Shown here: piece after piece, positions 27,948 to 36,921 of the stretch
Position numbering within the stretch: position 1 is the stretch's first letter
How the letters are laid out: every line of letters begins with the position of its first letter
From: an uncultured Planctomycetaceae bacterium
GTDB lineage: Bacteria; Planctomycetota; Planctomycetia; Planctomycetales; Planctomycetaceae
Assembly (NCBI GenBank): GCA_937916515.1
Contig: CALFSX010000151.1
Location: 20,294-84,293 of the forward strand
Length of the DNA: 64,000 nt
Reading direction: 5' to 3'
Program-made: the position numbers and the translations under genes
Notes under the pieces: generated by a model
Told to the model about the DNA's origin: nothing
The model's database searches: none
The model's input: only the letters and a program-made list of their open reading frames with translations

Positions 27948-29275
27948 AGGGGCTAATCTTCACCTACCTGATTACAGCGTTCGGTGTCAGTTCATCATTA
28001 TTCAGACCATATTATGGCTTTTTGGTGTATGTGGCTTTGGCGATGTTGCGTCCTGAATCCTTGTGGGGACATGCAATTCAGGGAGGGCGATTCAGTCTGG
28101 CAGTAGCCGCCGCGATGCTGGTTGGCTGGGGCTTAAGAGGTTTTGGCAACTGGGACATGGGAAAAGCAAAGCCCGTCGTCTTTTTGTTTGTAGGCTTCTG
28201 GATGTGGTGTGTCGTGCTGGCGTGCTTTGCAAGCAGTCCGCCGCATGCATGGGCGTACGTTGAAGGCATGTCAAAAATCATGTTGCCATTCCTGGTTGGC
28301 ATAACCACCTGTAAGTCAGTGGGTGATTTGAAGGCACTGGCATGGGTGATCGTGATTTGCCTGGGGTATGTCGCGTTTGAAATGAACATGCACTACTTTG
28401 GCGGGTACAACTATCTGTATTTTAACGGCTTCGGTGGCAACGATAACAACGGTGCAGCACTTGGTTTTGTGATAGCACTGGGAGTCAGCTTTTTTCTGTT
28501 CTTGAACACCACGTCCTTAGTTCAAAAAGGCATCGTTGGCTTTTTGATGGCGATGATTCTGCATGCGATTCTGTTTTCGTTTTCTCGGGGGGCCATGCTC
28601 TCGACCGGAATCGGTATGACGGTTTCATTCTTCCTTATCAAGAAGTCTCCATCGCACTATCTACTGTTTGCCGCTGCCGTTCTGGCCGGAGTGGTCCTTG
28701 CCGGACCACAGGTTCGGGAACGATTTCTGGACACATTTTCTGACGGTCGAGGACGCTATGAAGCATCCGCTCAAAGTCGACTGGACATGTGGGCTGACTG
28801 TTGGATCGTTTTTAAGGAGAATCTTTTTCTGGGGTGTGGCCCAAATCACTGGCCAATCAGAGCGAAAGAATTTGGCTGGACCAACGTACTTGAAGCTCAC
28901 AGTCTGTGGATTCAAACGGCGACTGAAACTGGACTTCCCGGCATATTGATGCTCGCCGGATTCTATTTAGCCGCGATCTGGCGTTGCTGGATGATGCTGA
29001 TTCGGATCCCCGATCGAGCACCTCCCTGGTTCGCTGATGGATGCCGCCTGACAATTGCCTCCCTGTGTTCGTTTGGTGTCGCGGCACAGTTTCTAAGTCT
29101 GGAACTCCTGGAAGCTCCCTACTATGTGGCACTATTCGGTGCAGCAACTCTAAGTGTCTACGGGAAGATGGAGCTGGAATTTGCCTCCGAACCAGAGTCA
29201 ATAGAGGACTGGCGAGACGAGCCGGTGATGGTTTCTGAACTCTACGGCATGCGCGAACTTCAGATAATGAACTGA
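27944..29275 (+). CDS. O-antigen-ligase-like polymerase/ligase (exosortase-A-associated type)
   Basis: A 443-residue polytopic protein with about ten hydrophobic segments. The FSRGAML motif and the periplasmic loop ending AHSLWIQTATETGLPG are characteristic of Wzy/WaaL-family proteins, and the N-terminal RPYYGFLVYVALAMLRPE resembles the TIGR03097 putative O-glycosylation ligase. It would polymerise the glycan or ligate it to an acceptor at the outer face of the inner membrane. It overlaps the upstream glycosyltransferase by four bases. Confidence 0.88.
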   Translation: MKGLIFTYLITAFGVSSSLFRPYYGFLVYVALAMLRPESLWGHAIQGGRFSLAVAAAMLVGWGLRGFGNWDMGKAKPVVFLFVGFWMWCVVLACFASSPPHAWAYVEGMSKIMLPFLVGITTCKSVGDLKALAWVIVICLGYVAFEMNMHYFGGYNYLYFNGFGGNDNNGAALGFVIALGVSFFLFLNTTSLVQKGIVGFLMAMILHAILFSFSRGAMLSTGIGMTVSFFLIKKSPSHYLLFAAAVLAGVVLAGPQVRERFLDTFSDGRGRYEASAQSRLDMWADCWIVFKENLFLGCGPNHWPIRAKEFGWTNVLEAHSLWIQTATETGLPGILMLAGFYLAAIWRCWMMLIRIPDRAPPWFADGCRLTIASLCSFGVAAQFLSLELLEAPYYVALFGAATLSVYGKMELEFASEPESIEDWRDEPVMVSELYGMRELQIMN

Positions 29276-29452
29276 TCATAACAAGGCCATGGCCCTTGCC
29301 ACGCTGGCTGTGAAACGTGTTGCAGGATCAAGATCCTTGATCACCGGTTCACTGCTATTGGTTGCCATGGTGAAAAGAAGCGCAGCTTGTGCGCACGAAT
29401 TTGTATTTTACTTAAACAGTCTGTGCTGACTGGCATTTTGAAAGCAGATGAA

Positions 29453-30211
29453 ATGATTCAAGTTGTTGACGACATGACAGCCATGCGTGAGGACTGGAAA
29501 ATCGAAGTGACTCGACGATATCAACAGGGAGAATGTCGCAGTCCGATTTTTCGCGACGTGATTCAGGAATCGATTCGTCAACACGGTGATCGCGTTCTGG
29601 ATATTGGTTGTGGTCACGGCTTTGATGACAATGCAGAGATGCAACAGTCCATTGCCAGCCTCGCGAGCCACTTTGTTGGCATTGAACCTGATCCGGAGAT
29701 TCAAATCCCGGAATACTTTAATGAAGTACACCATTCTGTTCTGGAACCCGCTCCGCTGAGAAAACATTCCATTGATGTGGCCTATTCCGTGTTCGTTCTT
29801 GAGCACATTAAAGACGCAGATCTTTTCTGGCAGAAGATCGATGACGTGCTGGCTCCGGGTGGGGTGTTCTGGGGATTTACGGTCGATGGTCGCCACCCGT
29901 TTCGCATGGCCAGTGATGCGATGGAGTCTATTGGAGTGAAGGACTTCTATCTTAACCGCATTCAGGGGCGTCGAGGCGAAGAGCGTTATGAAAACTACCC
30001 GACCTGGTATCGCGCAAACACGCCTCGTTCCATCGGCAAGTTCACCGACCGGTTCGCAACAACCAGTTATCTTAGCCTGCATCGTCCGGGACAGCTGGAC
30101 TATTATTTTCCGCAAATTGTACGACCGATGACACGAACGTGCGAATGGCTGATGATGAAGGCACGATGCCCCGGATCAGTGCTGGTTGTGCGAGCCGAAA
30201 AACACAAATAG
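29453..30211 (+). CDS. Class I SAM-dependent methyltransferase
   Basis: About 252 residues. The SAM-binding motif I VLDIGCGHG is followed by an acidic GIEPDPE turn and a post-motif segment VAYSVFVLEHIKD, with VLAPGGVFW as motif III, typical of Methyltransf_11/25 enzymes. Placed after the EPS ligase, it may methylate a sugar or lipid of the polymer. The ATG at 29453 is preferred; the frame opens at TTG 29387, and ATG 29474 is also possible. A 7-bp hairpin (GATCAAG/CTTGATC, 29326-29342) lies between the ligase stop and this gene. Confidence 0.82.
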   Translation: MIQVVDDMTAMREDWKIEVTRRYQQGECRSPIFRDVIQESIRQHGDRVLDIGCGHGFDDNAEMQQSIASLASHFVGIEPDPEIQIPEYFNEVHHSVLEPAPLRKHSIDVAYSVFVLEHIKDADLFWQKIDDVLAPGGVFWGFTVDGRHPFRMASDAMESIGVKDFYLNRIQGRRGEERYENYPTWYRANTPRSIGKFTDRFATTSYLSLHRPGQLDYYFPQIVRPMTRTCEWLMMKARCPGSVLVVRAEKHK

Positions 30212-30263
30212 GATAGATTCTTACTGAAAATGATGGTCGCACGCTGCGTGCATGTTGGTGGGA

Positions 30264-30337
30264 GCGGCTCGGCGATTCTAGCGTTCTATGTCTTGCAGGC
30301 AACCACGCCACTGGGTCAAGGGCGAAGCCCGTGTTAG
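30264..30337. repeat. 74-base dispersed intergenic element, copy A
   Basis: This stretch aligns without gaps to 34904-34977. The best-conserved parts are CTCGGCGATTC at the left and CCACGCCAC plus GGGCGAAGCCC and TGTTAG at the right. It lies 52 bases after a methyltransferase stop. The GGGC-GAA-GCCC core forms a short hairpin. Confidence 0.7.
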
Positions 30338-30483
30338 GTGGAATATTGGCACGCGAAGCTCAACTTGTTCCGTCTGGGTGGCACGGAGTGGACTGAGCTT
30401 GCGAAGGAAACCGCGAGGGGGCTTGTACCGCGCCCCAATCCAGGCGACTCGTATAGTTCCCGTTTCAAGAACTCAATCTTAAT

Positions 30484-30537
30484 GTAGTGGATCTTCTTAA
30501 AGATCCAGCGACACGGAGATCTTTAACAAGATCCACT
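30484..30537. repeat. GATC-rich long inverted repeat, copy 2
   Basis: It has the same architecture as 2431-2484. The left arm starts GTAGTGGATC and contains TTAAAGATCC; the right arm contains GATCTTTAACAAGATCC and ends CACTAC. Arms pair with only a few mismatches, so a strong hairpin is retained. It lies 90 bases upstream of the secreted-protein gene at 30627. Confidence 0.8.
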
Positions 30538-30626
30538 ACTGCAGATACGAATTTTTAGCGGTGACGCAGCACTGGTCGCAAACAACGAAGCGAAGATGAC
30601 TTTGAGTCGAACGAACTGATTCTGAA

Positions 30627-32198
30627 ATGCATAAACCAGCTTACATCGTGATGGTACTTGCCGCTCTGGTTATGGGCGGGCGGATGTTCTTCGACTTGTC
30701 GAAGGAAATGCGGGGCTCGGAAAACGTTGTTGCTGTATTAAACCCTGCGGCGTCAAACCCAGTTGGTGGCCAAACGGATGCGACCACAGAACCTGAAACA
30801 CCAGACCAAAATACAGATGAAGAGCTGCTGAAACGGATCGACGAAATCCTGAACCCGCAGCGAAATTCTTCAACAGATCTTCAGAAGGACACTCAACTGT
30901 TGGCGTCTGCTGTCAATCCAGACAGATCTGATGCCGTTGTTCCAGCAGCAGAAACTGTTGAACAACCGCTGCCTGCGAAAAGCACGAAGAAGTCTGCTGA
31001 CCCAATTCGTCAGCAGACACCCTTACATGCGGACATGCTGACGCCTGGCAACTTCGTCTATATGGGCGGATTCCGTCCCGAATTTGGCGACGGACTGGCT
31101 TCTCGGTTTGGTCTGGGTGGCTGGGCAATCGCCTTCCGTCCGGACGGTGATCCCAACGGGAAAGACGACGGATTTCCGGGGTCCATCTACATGGTTGGAC
31201 ATCGTCACGAACAGCTTGTCGCCGAAATCAATATTCCCAAACCGTTTGTTTCGCTTAGCAAGAATATTAACGATCTTCCCGAAGCCAAAATACTGCAACC
31301 GTTTGCCGACATCACCGGCGGGTTACGAACTCGCATGACGAATGGTTCTTCAGAACCGTTTGAAATTGGTGGCATGTTTGTCGCAGGCAACCGTCTGCAA
31401 TGGACAATGTACAAGTACTACAACGTCGAACAGATTGATTATTTGTCGCACGGATTGTCGTCACTGGACCTATCCAGTCGCGCTGTTCGAGGTATGTGGC
31501 ACCTGGGACCGCAGAACAGCAACAACCCGGCATGGCACAGCTATAAACATGCAGGATACATCTGCGACGTTCCTCAAGACCTGGCCGACAAATATCTGGG
31601 CGGACGCAACCTGATGTCTGGTTTGCAAATCAGCACCGGACGGCAAACTTCCAGTCAGGGGCCAGCCTTGTTCGCTTACAAAATTGACGATGAAAACCTG
31701 CCTGCCGGAAGCAGCCTGGACGCGATACCGTTGTTGTGGTATCCCATGAATGCAGAAATGGCGGGCCACCACCCAACTGACAGCTGGCAAGGTGCCGCCT
31801 GGCTGACAGCGGGAAACAAGCAGGCCATTATTGTTGTTGGAAGAAAAGGGCTTGGCCCGGTTCATTATGGCGAGTCGCGGCCTGGTGAATGCTACCAGTA
31901 CAAGGGCTATCACGCTTCGGCCTATGAAACACAAATGCTGTTCTATCGCCCGGAAGATGTTCTGGCTGGCGCTAGAAACCACGTGCCGGACACTCCCACC
32001 GCCTATCGCTGGGACGCAAACACTCCGGGAGGAAACCTGGATCGTTTTACGTTTCAGACTTGCCGCAAAGATATCGGCGGCATGGCGTTGGATAGAACCA
32101 ATAACCTGCTGTACATCGTCGAAGTGAATGCAGGTCTGAGCGACGCCAACGAGTGGGAAGAAATTCCCGTGATCCACGTGCTGAAAGTGGTTCCATAA
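30627..32198 (+). CDS. Secreted or membrane-anchored protein of unknown function
   Basis: The 523-residue product has an N-terminal hydrophobic segment (about 5-20), a low-complexity Thr/Pro/Gln-rich linker (about 40-130) and a large folded domain (about 130-523). The folded part is rich in aromatic residues and Gly, with GSIYMVGHRHEQLVAEI, a long tract of WHLGPQ/WHSYKHAGYI and a last block MALDRTNNLLYIVEV reminiscent of a beta-propeller blade. I do not recognise the family and assign no activity. It lies between two methyltransferase genes in the EPS neighbourhood. No clear Shine-Dalgarno sequence precedes the ATG. Confidence 0.75.
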   Translation: MHKPAYIVMVLAALVMGGRMFFDLSKEMRGSENVVAVLNPAASNPVGGQTDATTEPETPDQNTDEELLKRIDEILNPQRNSSTDLQKDTQLLASAVNPDRSDAVVPAAETVEQPLPAKSTKKSADPIRQQTPLHADMLTPGNFVYMGGFRPEFGDGLASRFGLGGWAIAFRPDGDPNGKDDGFPGSIYMVGHRHEQLVAEINIPKPFVSLSKNINDLPEAKILQPFADITGGLRTRMTNGSSEPFEIGGMFVAGNRLQWTMYKYYNVEQIDYLSHGLSSLDLSSRAVRGMWHLGPQNSNNPAWHSYKHAGYICDVPQDLADKYLGGRNLMSGLQISTGRQTSSQGPALFAYKIDDENLPAGSSLDAIPLLWYPMNAEMAGHHPTDSWQGAAWLTAGNKQAIIVVGRKGLGPVHYGESRPGECYQYKGYHASAYETQMLFYRPEDVLAGARNHVPDTPTAYRWDANTPGGNLDRFTFQTCRKDIGGMALDRTNNLLYIVEVNAGLSDANEWEEIPVIHVLKVVP

Positions 32199-32427
32199 CA
32201 AGGGCTTCGTTCAACGCCTTTGTTGCAAACTCAGGACAAAAGCAATCTTCCAGCGCATTTGACTTGCGGCTGACTGGAAACGTGCATGGCAGCGGAAGTT
32301 TGGCGACGTGGCTTTGAATTCTGTGACGCATGCTTCTGGAAATTCACCTTAGATTGGCGGGTGAAGTCGCCGTTTTTCAATTTCCATTTTGTGTTGTCTG
32401 TTCAAGTCTCAATTTTAAGTCACCTCC

Positions 32428-33348
32428 ATGAAGATCTCAGAGAACATACTGTTTGCGATTGCCAGCCGAATGTACCGCAGCAGCCTGGGCCAGTCTGAAG
32501 AAATGGCTCAGGCACTGGCGGATGATGACAGCTATGCCGGCTATCGGCGAGAGTGCCTGAACAAAGTACTGGAAGCCGCTCATCGTCACGGCGTGGAATT
32601 CAAAGGCAAAGATGTTTTGGACCTGGGCTGCTATGACGGTGCGATCAGTTCAGGATATCTGGAGGCAGGTGCAGCCCGCGTTTACGGTGTTGATATCGAC
32701 GCGCCTGCCGTAAAGACGGCTCAATCGCGGTTCACCGACCCGAGGCTGGATTTTAGAGTCAGCGGTGTGACTGGGCTGCCTTTGGACGACCAAAGTGTCG
32801 ATACAATCTTTTGCTATGACGTTTTCGAACACGTCGAAAATCCGGCTCCGATTCTGGAGGAATGTCACCGAGTGCTGCGACCGGGTGGCAAAATGCTGAT
32901 TGGCACCTGGGGTTGGTACCACCCGTTTGCTCCACATTTGTGGTCAACCATGCCCGTACCGTGGGCGCATGTGCTGTTTTCTGAAAAGACAGTTCTGCAA
33001 ACCTGTCGTCGAGTCTACCATTCTGACTGGTACGTGCCGAACATGCACGACTTTGATGAAACCGGTACTCGCAAAGCAGACAAATACACTCACGAAAGCA
33101 TTCCCACGGACTATCTGAACAAGTACCTGATTTCAGACTTTCAAAAGGTGTTTGAAGAGTCCAGCCTTGATTTCAAAATCAACCCGGAACGCTTCAGTTC
33201 CAAATGGGCCGCCTGGACAACTCCACTGCTGAAAGTGCCGTTTTTGAAGGAATTCTTCACGGCTTATATCTGGGTCGTTCTGGAACGTCCGGTTGGGGCC
33301 AAAAGGAGAAAACCAGCGAAGCAGAAACGCCAGTTGGTCTCTGCATAG
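32428..33348 (+). CDS. Class I SAM-dependent methyltransferase
   Basis: A 306-residue enzyme with SAM motif I VLDLGCYDG, acidic loop GVDIDAPAV, motif II DTIFCYDVFEHV and motif III VLRPGGKMLIGTWG, as in Methyltransf_11 proteins. A basic tail (KRRKPAKQKRQ) ends the protein. The substrate is unknown; its position at the right end of the EPS region suggests a glycan or lipid. No ribosome site is evident; the bases just before ATG read CACCTCC, which is not a Shine-Dalgarno sequence. Confidence 0.85.
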   Translation: MKISENILFAIASRMYRSSLGQSEEMAQALADDDSYAGYRRECLNKVLEAAHRHGVEFKGKDVLDLGCYDGAISSGYLEAGAARVYGVDIDAPAVKTAQSRFTDPRLDFRVSGVTGLPLDDQSVDTIFCYDVFEHVENPAPILEECHRVLRPGGKMLIGTWGWYHPFAPHLWSTMPVPWAHVLFSEKTVLQTCRRVYHSDWYVPNMHDFDETGTRKADKYTHESIPTDYLNKYLISDFQKVFEESSLDFKINPERFSSKWAAWTTPLLKVPFLKEFFTAYIWVVLERPVGAKRRKPAKQKRQLVSA

Positions 33349-33391
33349 CCGGCGCTATGGCTCTTTAGTGTATCGCCGGCTTGTTCCCCCC

Positions 33392-33444
33392 CCACATGGC
33401 CCACGACCTCGTGTTGTGGGCTTTTCAGGCCTATGCACCAGGCG
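33392..33444. repeat. 53-base hairpin element at gene 3' ends, copy A
   Basis: It aligns gap-free with 63713-63765; shared blocks are CCACAT, CCCACGACC, GTGGGCT and GCACCAGGCG. CCCACGAC pairs imperfectly with the following GTTGTGGG. It begins 44 bases after a methyltransferase stop and lies in a convergent intergenic space, so it may act as a transcript end. Confidence 0.7.
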
Positions 33445-33496
33445 TCCTGACCGGCATCAACGCTGCCACGGCATGCGGTTGCTTCATTCCTTCTGC

Positions 33497-34447
33497 TTAC
33501 GAAGGTTTTACGACGCTGCGATCCGGGATGTGCTGCGGGCCAACGATGTGAACGTTGGGGCCAATCACGCAGTCGGCTCCAATGGTGACTTCACCTTCGA
33601 TGACTGTTCCGGGTTTGACGACGGTGTCTCCACCGATGGTTACACCAAAGTCGATGCTTGTCTGCACAGGATCAACAATCGTCACACCGCTTAGCATCAG
33701 ACCTGTCAGAACTTCTGCCTGAATGTGAGCTCTGACTTCTGCCAGTTGCAGGCGGTTGTTGACGCCAATAGCTTCCTGAATCGTCAGGCTGCAACTGGCG
33801 GCGACATTGTGGCCTTCGTCCATCAGAATTCTGGGGCAGTCGGTCAGGTAGTATTCGGACTGCACATTGTTGGGTTTCAGCTTTCGCAAAGAATTTAGCA
33901 GCAGCGGTGCGCTGAAGGCGTAGCAACCCGTATTGATTTCTGTGATTTGACGCTGAGCGTCCGTCGCATCTTTGTGCTCAACAATGCATTCAAACTTTCC
34001 GGCGGCATCCCGGACGACTCGCCCCAGCCCGTCGTTGTTGACGGTGTCGGCCGTGCCGATCACGCACGCTGCGTTTTGAACAGCCTGGTCGTCCAGCAGA
34101 GCTTTCAATGACGAACCCTGTAACAGGGGAGTGTCGCCAGCCAGAATCAGAACCGATCCATCGTGACCTTCCAGTTCTGATTCCGCCATCATCACAGCGT
34201 GACCGGTGCCGTTTTGTTCAACCTGTTCTGCAAACACGACATCTTCGTGGTGTGCCAGTGCTTTTCGCACAAGATCTGCCTTGTGGCCGACAATCACCAC
34301 GATTTTTTCGCAACCGGCCTGTCTCGCAGCGTCCAGAACATATTCGATCATCAACCTTCCGCAGACTGGGTGCAGCACTTTGGGAGTTTCTGATTTCATT
34401 CGAGTGCTCTTGCCGGCAGCAAGAATCACAGCAACAGGAGCTGACAT
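33497..34447 (-). CDS. GlmU-like UDP-sugar nucleotidyltransferase lacking the acetyltransferase domain
   Basis: The 316-residue protein begins with the nucleotidyltransferase signature ILAAGKSTRMKS followed by PKVLHPVCGRLMIEYVL, then QNGTGHAV and LAGDTPLL, all typical of the GlmU N-terminal uridylyltransferase domain. Only about four left-handed beta-helix turns follow (GVTIGGDTVVKPGTVI ... IGADCVIGPN). The C-terminal acetyl-CoA-binding half of GlmU (normally about 450 residues in total) is absent. It should make a UDP-sugar, probably UDP-GlcNAc, for envelope or EPS synthesis; the acetyl transfer step would need another enzyme. It is convergent with the methyltransferase gene. Confidence 0.85.
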   Translation of the reverse strand: MSAPVAVILAAGKSTRMKSETPKVLHPVCGRLMIEYVLDAARQAGCEKIVVIVGHKADLVRKALAHHEDVVFAEQVEQNGTGHAVMMAESELEGHDGSVLILAGDTPLLQGSSLKALLDDQAVQNAACVIGTADTVNNDGLGRVVRDAAGKFECIVEHKDATDAQRQITEINTGCYAFSAPLLLNSLRKLKPNNVQSEYYLTDCPRILMDEGHNVAASCSLTIQEAIGVNNRLQLAEVRAHIQAEVLTGLMLSGVTIVDPVQTSIDFGVTIGGDTVVKPGTVIEGEVTIGADCVIGPNVHIVGPQHIPDRSVVKPS

Positions 34448-34973
34448 GTATTAAGCCTGTAGAAGGGGATTTTGGTTGTTCAGGAAAATGTCTGGTTGAT
34501 GCAGTGGGGCTGTATTTTGCATGCGACCTGACTGGACAGCGACAAGCCTGAATTAGCCGCAGGGCGCTAACCCCGGTTTTCTTTCCGTGATCTGCACAAA
34601 CCGGGGCTAATGCCCGGCGGCTGATGTGGCTAACGGAAATACTGACGTTTCATTTAACCTGGCGGTGTCCAACTAAATCTAGCCGCTTAACACCGGGGTT
34701 TCGCTCGTACCTCGCTCCAGTCCCAGGTGGTGTGAAAAGGTGCCCCTGCGATATCTGTAAATAGATCCACAACTTCAAGTTGACTGTGAATCCGAAAGTG
34801 AGCAACTCCGATCTTTCGATACACAACGTTCGCCAAAGCCTTAGAGCCTCAACTAAAACAATACGAGCATGACGCACACATTTTTTGTCGTAGCATCAAC
34901 GTCGCGACTCGGCGATTCGAACGTCCCACGCTATTCGGCCCGCCACGCCACCGGGGCAGGGGCGAAGCCCTTG
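34448..34973. other. Intergenic region with two repeat structures
   Basis: This 526-base region between the GlmU-like gene and the outer-membrane protein gene carries the long palindrome (34555-34622) and most of the 74-base element. I see no coding frame. Confidence 0.5.
34555..34622. repeat. Long imperfect palindrome with 25-base arms
   Basis: Arms 34555-34579 and 34598-34622 are reverse complements at about 21 of 25 positions, with an 18-base loop. The left arm begins AGCCGCAGGGCGCTAA and the right arm ends with GCCCGGCGGCT. A related AGGGCGCTAAGGG fragment occurs near 22968. It would form a strong RNA hairpin upstream of the GlmU-like gene. Confidence 0.75.
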
Positions 34974-34977
34974 TTAG
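34904..34977. repeat. 74-base dispersed intergenic element, copy B
   Basis: Gap-free match to 30264-30337. Its right end reads into the stop codon of the neighbouring minus-strand gene (34974-34976), so insertion of the element may have supplied the present stop codon. Confidence 0.7.
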
Positions 34978-36299
34978 TATTTCCAGCCGATGCGGCCGAT
35001 GAAGCCTGTCATGGGGGAGAAGTCTGCGTTGGCGGCGTTGCCAAAGTTTACGTTGCGATCGAAGACCCAGCCGCCTTCTGTGAACCAGGTGTAGGTGCCG
35101 GCATCCATGCGAAAGCCCAGCAGGATTCGATAATCTTCCAGTTCCACCTGATCGCGTCCACCGCCGGAAGTTCCAACTTCGTAAGCTTCAACATGGTATT
35201 CGGCTCTGGCATACATCCATTTGGCCCAAGGGCCTTCGTTGCCCAGAAACAGACTTACAGAAGATTCCGGGTACATCAGTCGCCATTCCCAGAAGTCGTC
35301 TCGATAAAGCAGACCTACGTGAGGAATGATTCGATCTTTCACGCGATCCCAATATTCAATTCCCAGCACCATCGACCAGGACTGATCAAGCTGGAAGACG
35401 AACATTCCGCGAGCATCCAACTGAAACGCTCCTGAGCCAAGGCTGTGTTCGAAGTCGGAATTGATCGAAGGCGTAATTCCCAGAATCGTATTGATGGGGC
35501 CGTTGCTGGCTGTTTCCAAGGCAAAATCAGAACCATAACGAAAGGCTTTGCCCGGAAGTCCGGCTCCTGTATCGGGGCCATCCCATCCGCGATAACGAAA
35601 CTGATTGGTCCATGTCATCATCCAGCCGGGAATAAAGGCACCGGTATAGCCAAGGTCGTAGTCGATGCCGAATTGTTCGAATTTCCCCTGTGCTCCGCCC
35701 TGGGTTCCCGTGAAGGGAATGAATTCAATGTCAAAGTCGTTGTGCCATCCCATTCGAAACGGCTGTGGACCGTTGACTCCCGGAACCGTAAAGCCGCCGT
35801 TTGCAGCTGGAGCAGCTCCGTAGGGTGAATACGGGGCATATGGTTGAGCGGGATATCCGCCGGGTGAAGTTACAAACGGGTCGGCGCCGAGCGGTGGAGA
35901 AAACGCGTTCCAGCTGGAAGCGTCAGGAGCCACGGGTGGCGTATAGCTTCCAGGATATCCGCCACCGTAGGAAGGAGGCGTCTGAAACGTTGAATCCTGA
36001 ACTGGCATCGCAGCAGAATACGGTGTTACCGAAATCGGTCCTAAGCCGCCGGGAATTCCGCTGGCACCGGGAGGCAAAGGTACGCTGTCTTCTGATTGAG
36101 CTCGAAAGACGGTTTCGACAGAGCTGACCGGGCGAAACATCGACGGAGTGCGTGCGCCGGCTGGCGAGTCATACAAATGAGCGGCACCAGGCGATCCGAA
36201 CAAACCGCCGCCAACTGCAGAGTCGGCGCAGAGTGTAGAAATCGCGATAAAAAGGCACAGGTGAAGTGATCTCACGTGGGCAGCCTTTGGAAATGTCAT
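34974..36299 (-). CDS. Outer-membrane beta-barrel protein (DUF6268-like)
   Basis: The 441-residue protein has a signal peptide (hydrophobic LHLCLFIAISTLCA, then a Gly-rich cleavage region), a Pro/Gly/Tyr-rich disordered part (about 60-175) and a C-terminal region of alternating aromatic strands (WMMTWTNQFRYRGW, WEWRLMYPESSVSLFLG) ending in GRIGWKY, an outer-membrane-barrel-type C-terminal aromatic. This is typical of planctomycete DUF6268 proteins; pore or other function is unknown. A GTG at residue 10 preceded by AAAGG is an alternative start giving a neater signal peptide. Confidence 0.78.
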   Translation of the reverse strand: MTFPKAAHVRSLHLCLFIAISTLCADSAVGGGLFGSPGAAHLYDSPAGARTPSMFRPVSSVETVFRAQSEDSVPLPPGASGIPGGLGPISVTPYSAAMPVQDSTFQTPPSYGGGYPGSYTPPVAPDASSWNAFSPPLGADPFVTSPGGYPAQPYAPYSPYGAAPAANGGFTVPGVNGPQPFRMGWHNDFDIEFIPFTGTQGGAQGKFEQFGIDYDLGYTGAFIPGWMMTWTNQFRYRGWDGPDTGAGLPGKAFRYGSDFALETASNGPINTILGITPSINSDFEHSLGSGAFQLDARGMFVFQLDQSWSMVLGIEYWDRVKDRIIPHVGLLYRDDFWEWRLMYPESSVSLFLGNEGPWAKWMYARAEYHVEAYEVGTSGGGRDQVELEDYRILLGFRMDAGTYTWFTEGGWVFDRNVNFGNAANADFSPMTGFIGRIGWKY

Positions 36300-36921
36300 T
36301 TGGGAAGGGTAACTGCGAAGCAGCAGTTAATTTGAATCAAACACGCAGAAGGTGGCCCGCAGAATGTTTGAGACGAGCGAGAACAACGGGAAGCCAACAT
36401 TAATTAACCGAGTCTGTGAATAAGACGACGGAGTGGTTTCTGGTTGAAACCGAAATTCAACTAAGGCGAGCTTCATCAAAATTCTTACCCGAAAACGACG
36501 CATGCTGGTTGCGAGCATCTTTTCCTGAGCGACCACGGAGCAGTTCGAGCGGCTGCTTGAACTTGTTCGGGGCCTCCCGCTTTAGGCAAGAACGATAGAT
36601 TTTCAGGAATCCCGAATTTACGTCAACACCAAGTCTGCGATGGTAGGCAGACTTGGCCGATTTGGCAGGTAAATCGGAACTTGAAGAAGGGACGCTCCGG
36701 CAGTTCCTGCCTGTTTTCGAAGACGTCGCAGACAACATGGGGCTTTCACGCCACTAAGCCGCAGGCTTCAGGCAGCATCCCGCTGTCCGCTTAGGAGCAC
36801 TTCGGAAACCCCCTGTTTAATCCGAGGTCTTAAATCAGCTGACCGCAGCCCGACCTGTAATCACGGGGGAAACGGCTGGAGGCGAACGTGCGAAGGACGC
36901 ACGGCAACGATTTCAGGATGG
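36300..36921. other. Intergenic region with a hairpin and a short duplicated segment
   Basis: No convincing gene. A perfect 10-bp stem (CCAAGTCTGC / GCAGACTTGG, loop 8) lies at 36629-36656. A 36-base segment at 36859-36894 recurs at 37073-37108 (period 214), marking a partial tandem duplication reaching into the small frame that follows. Confidence 0.5.

Noticed and set aside
32420..32427. CACCTCC just before a methyltransferase start
   Set aside because: This is the anti-Shine-Dalgarno sense, not a ribosome site; probably coincidence.
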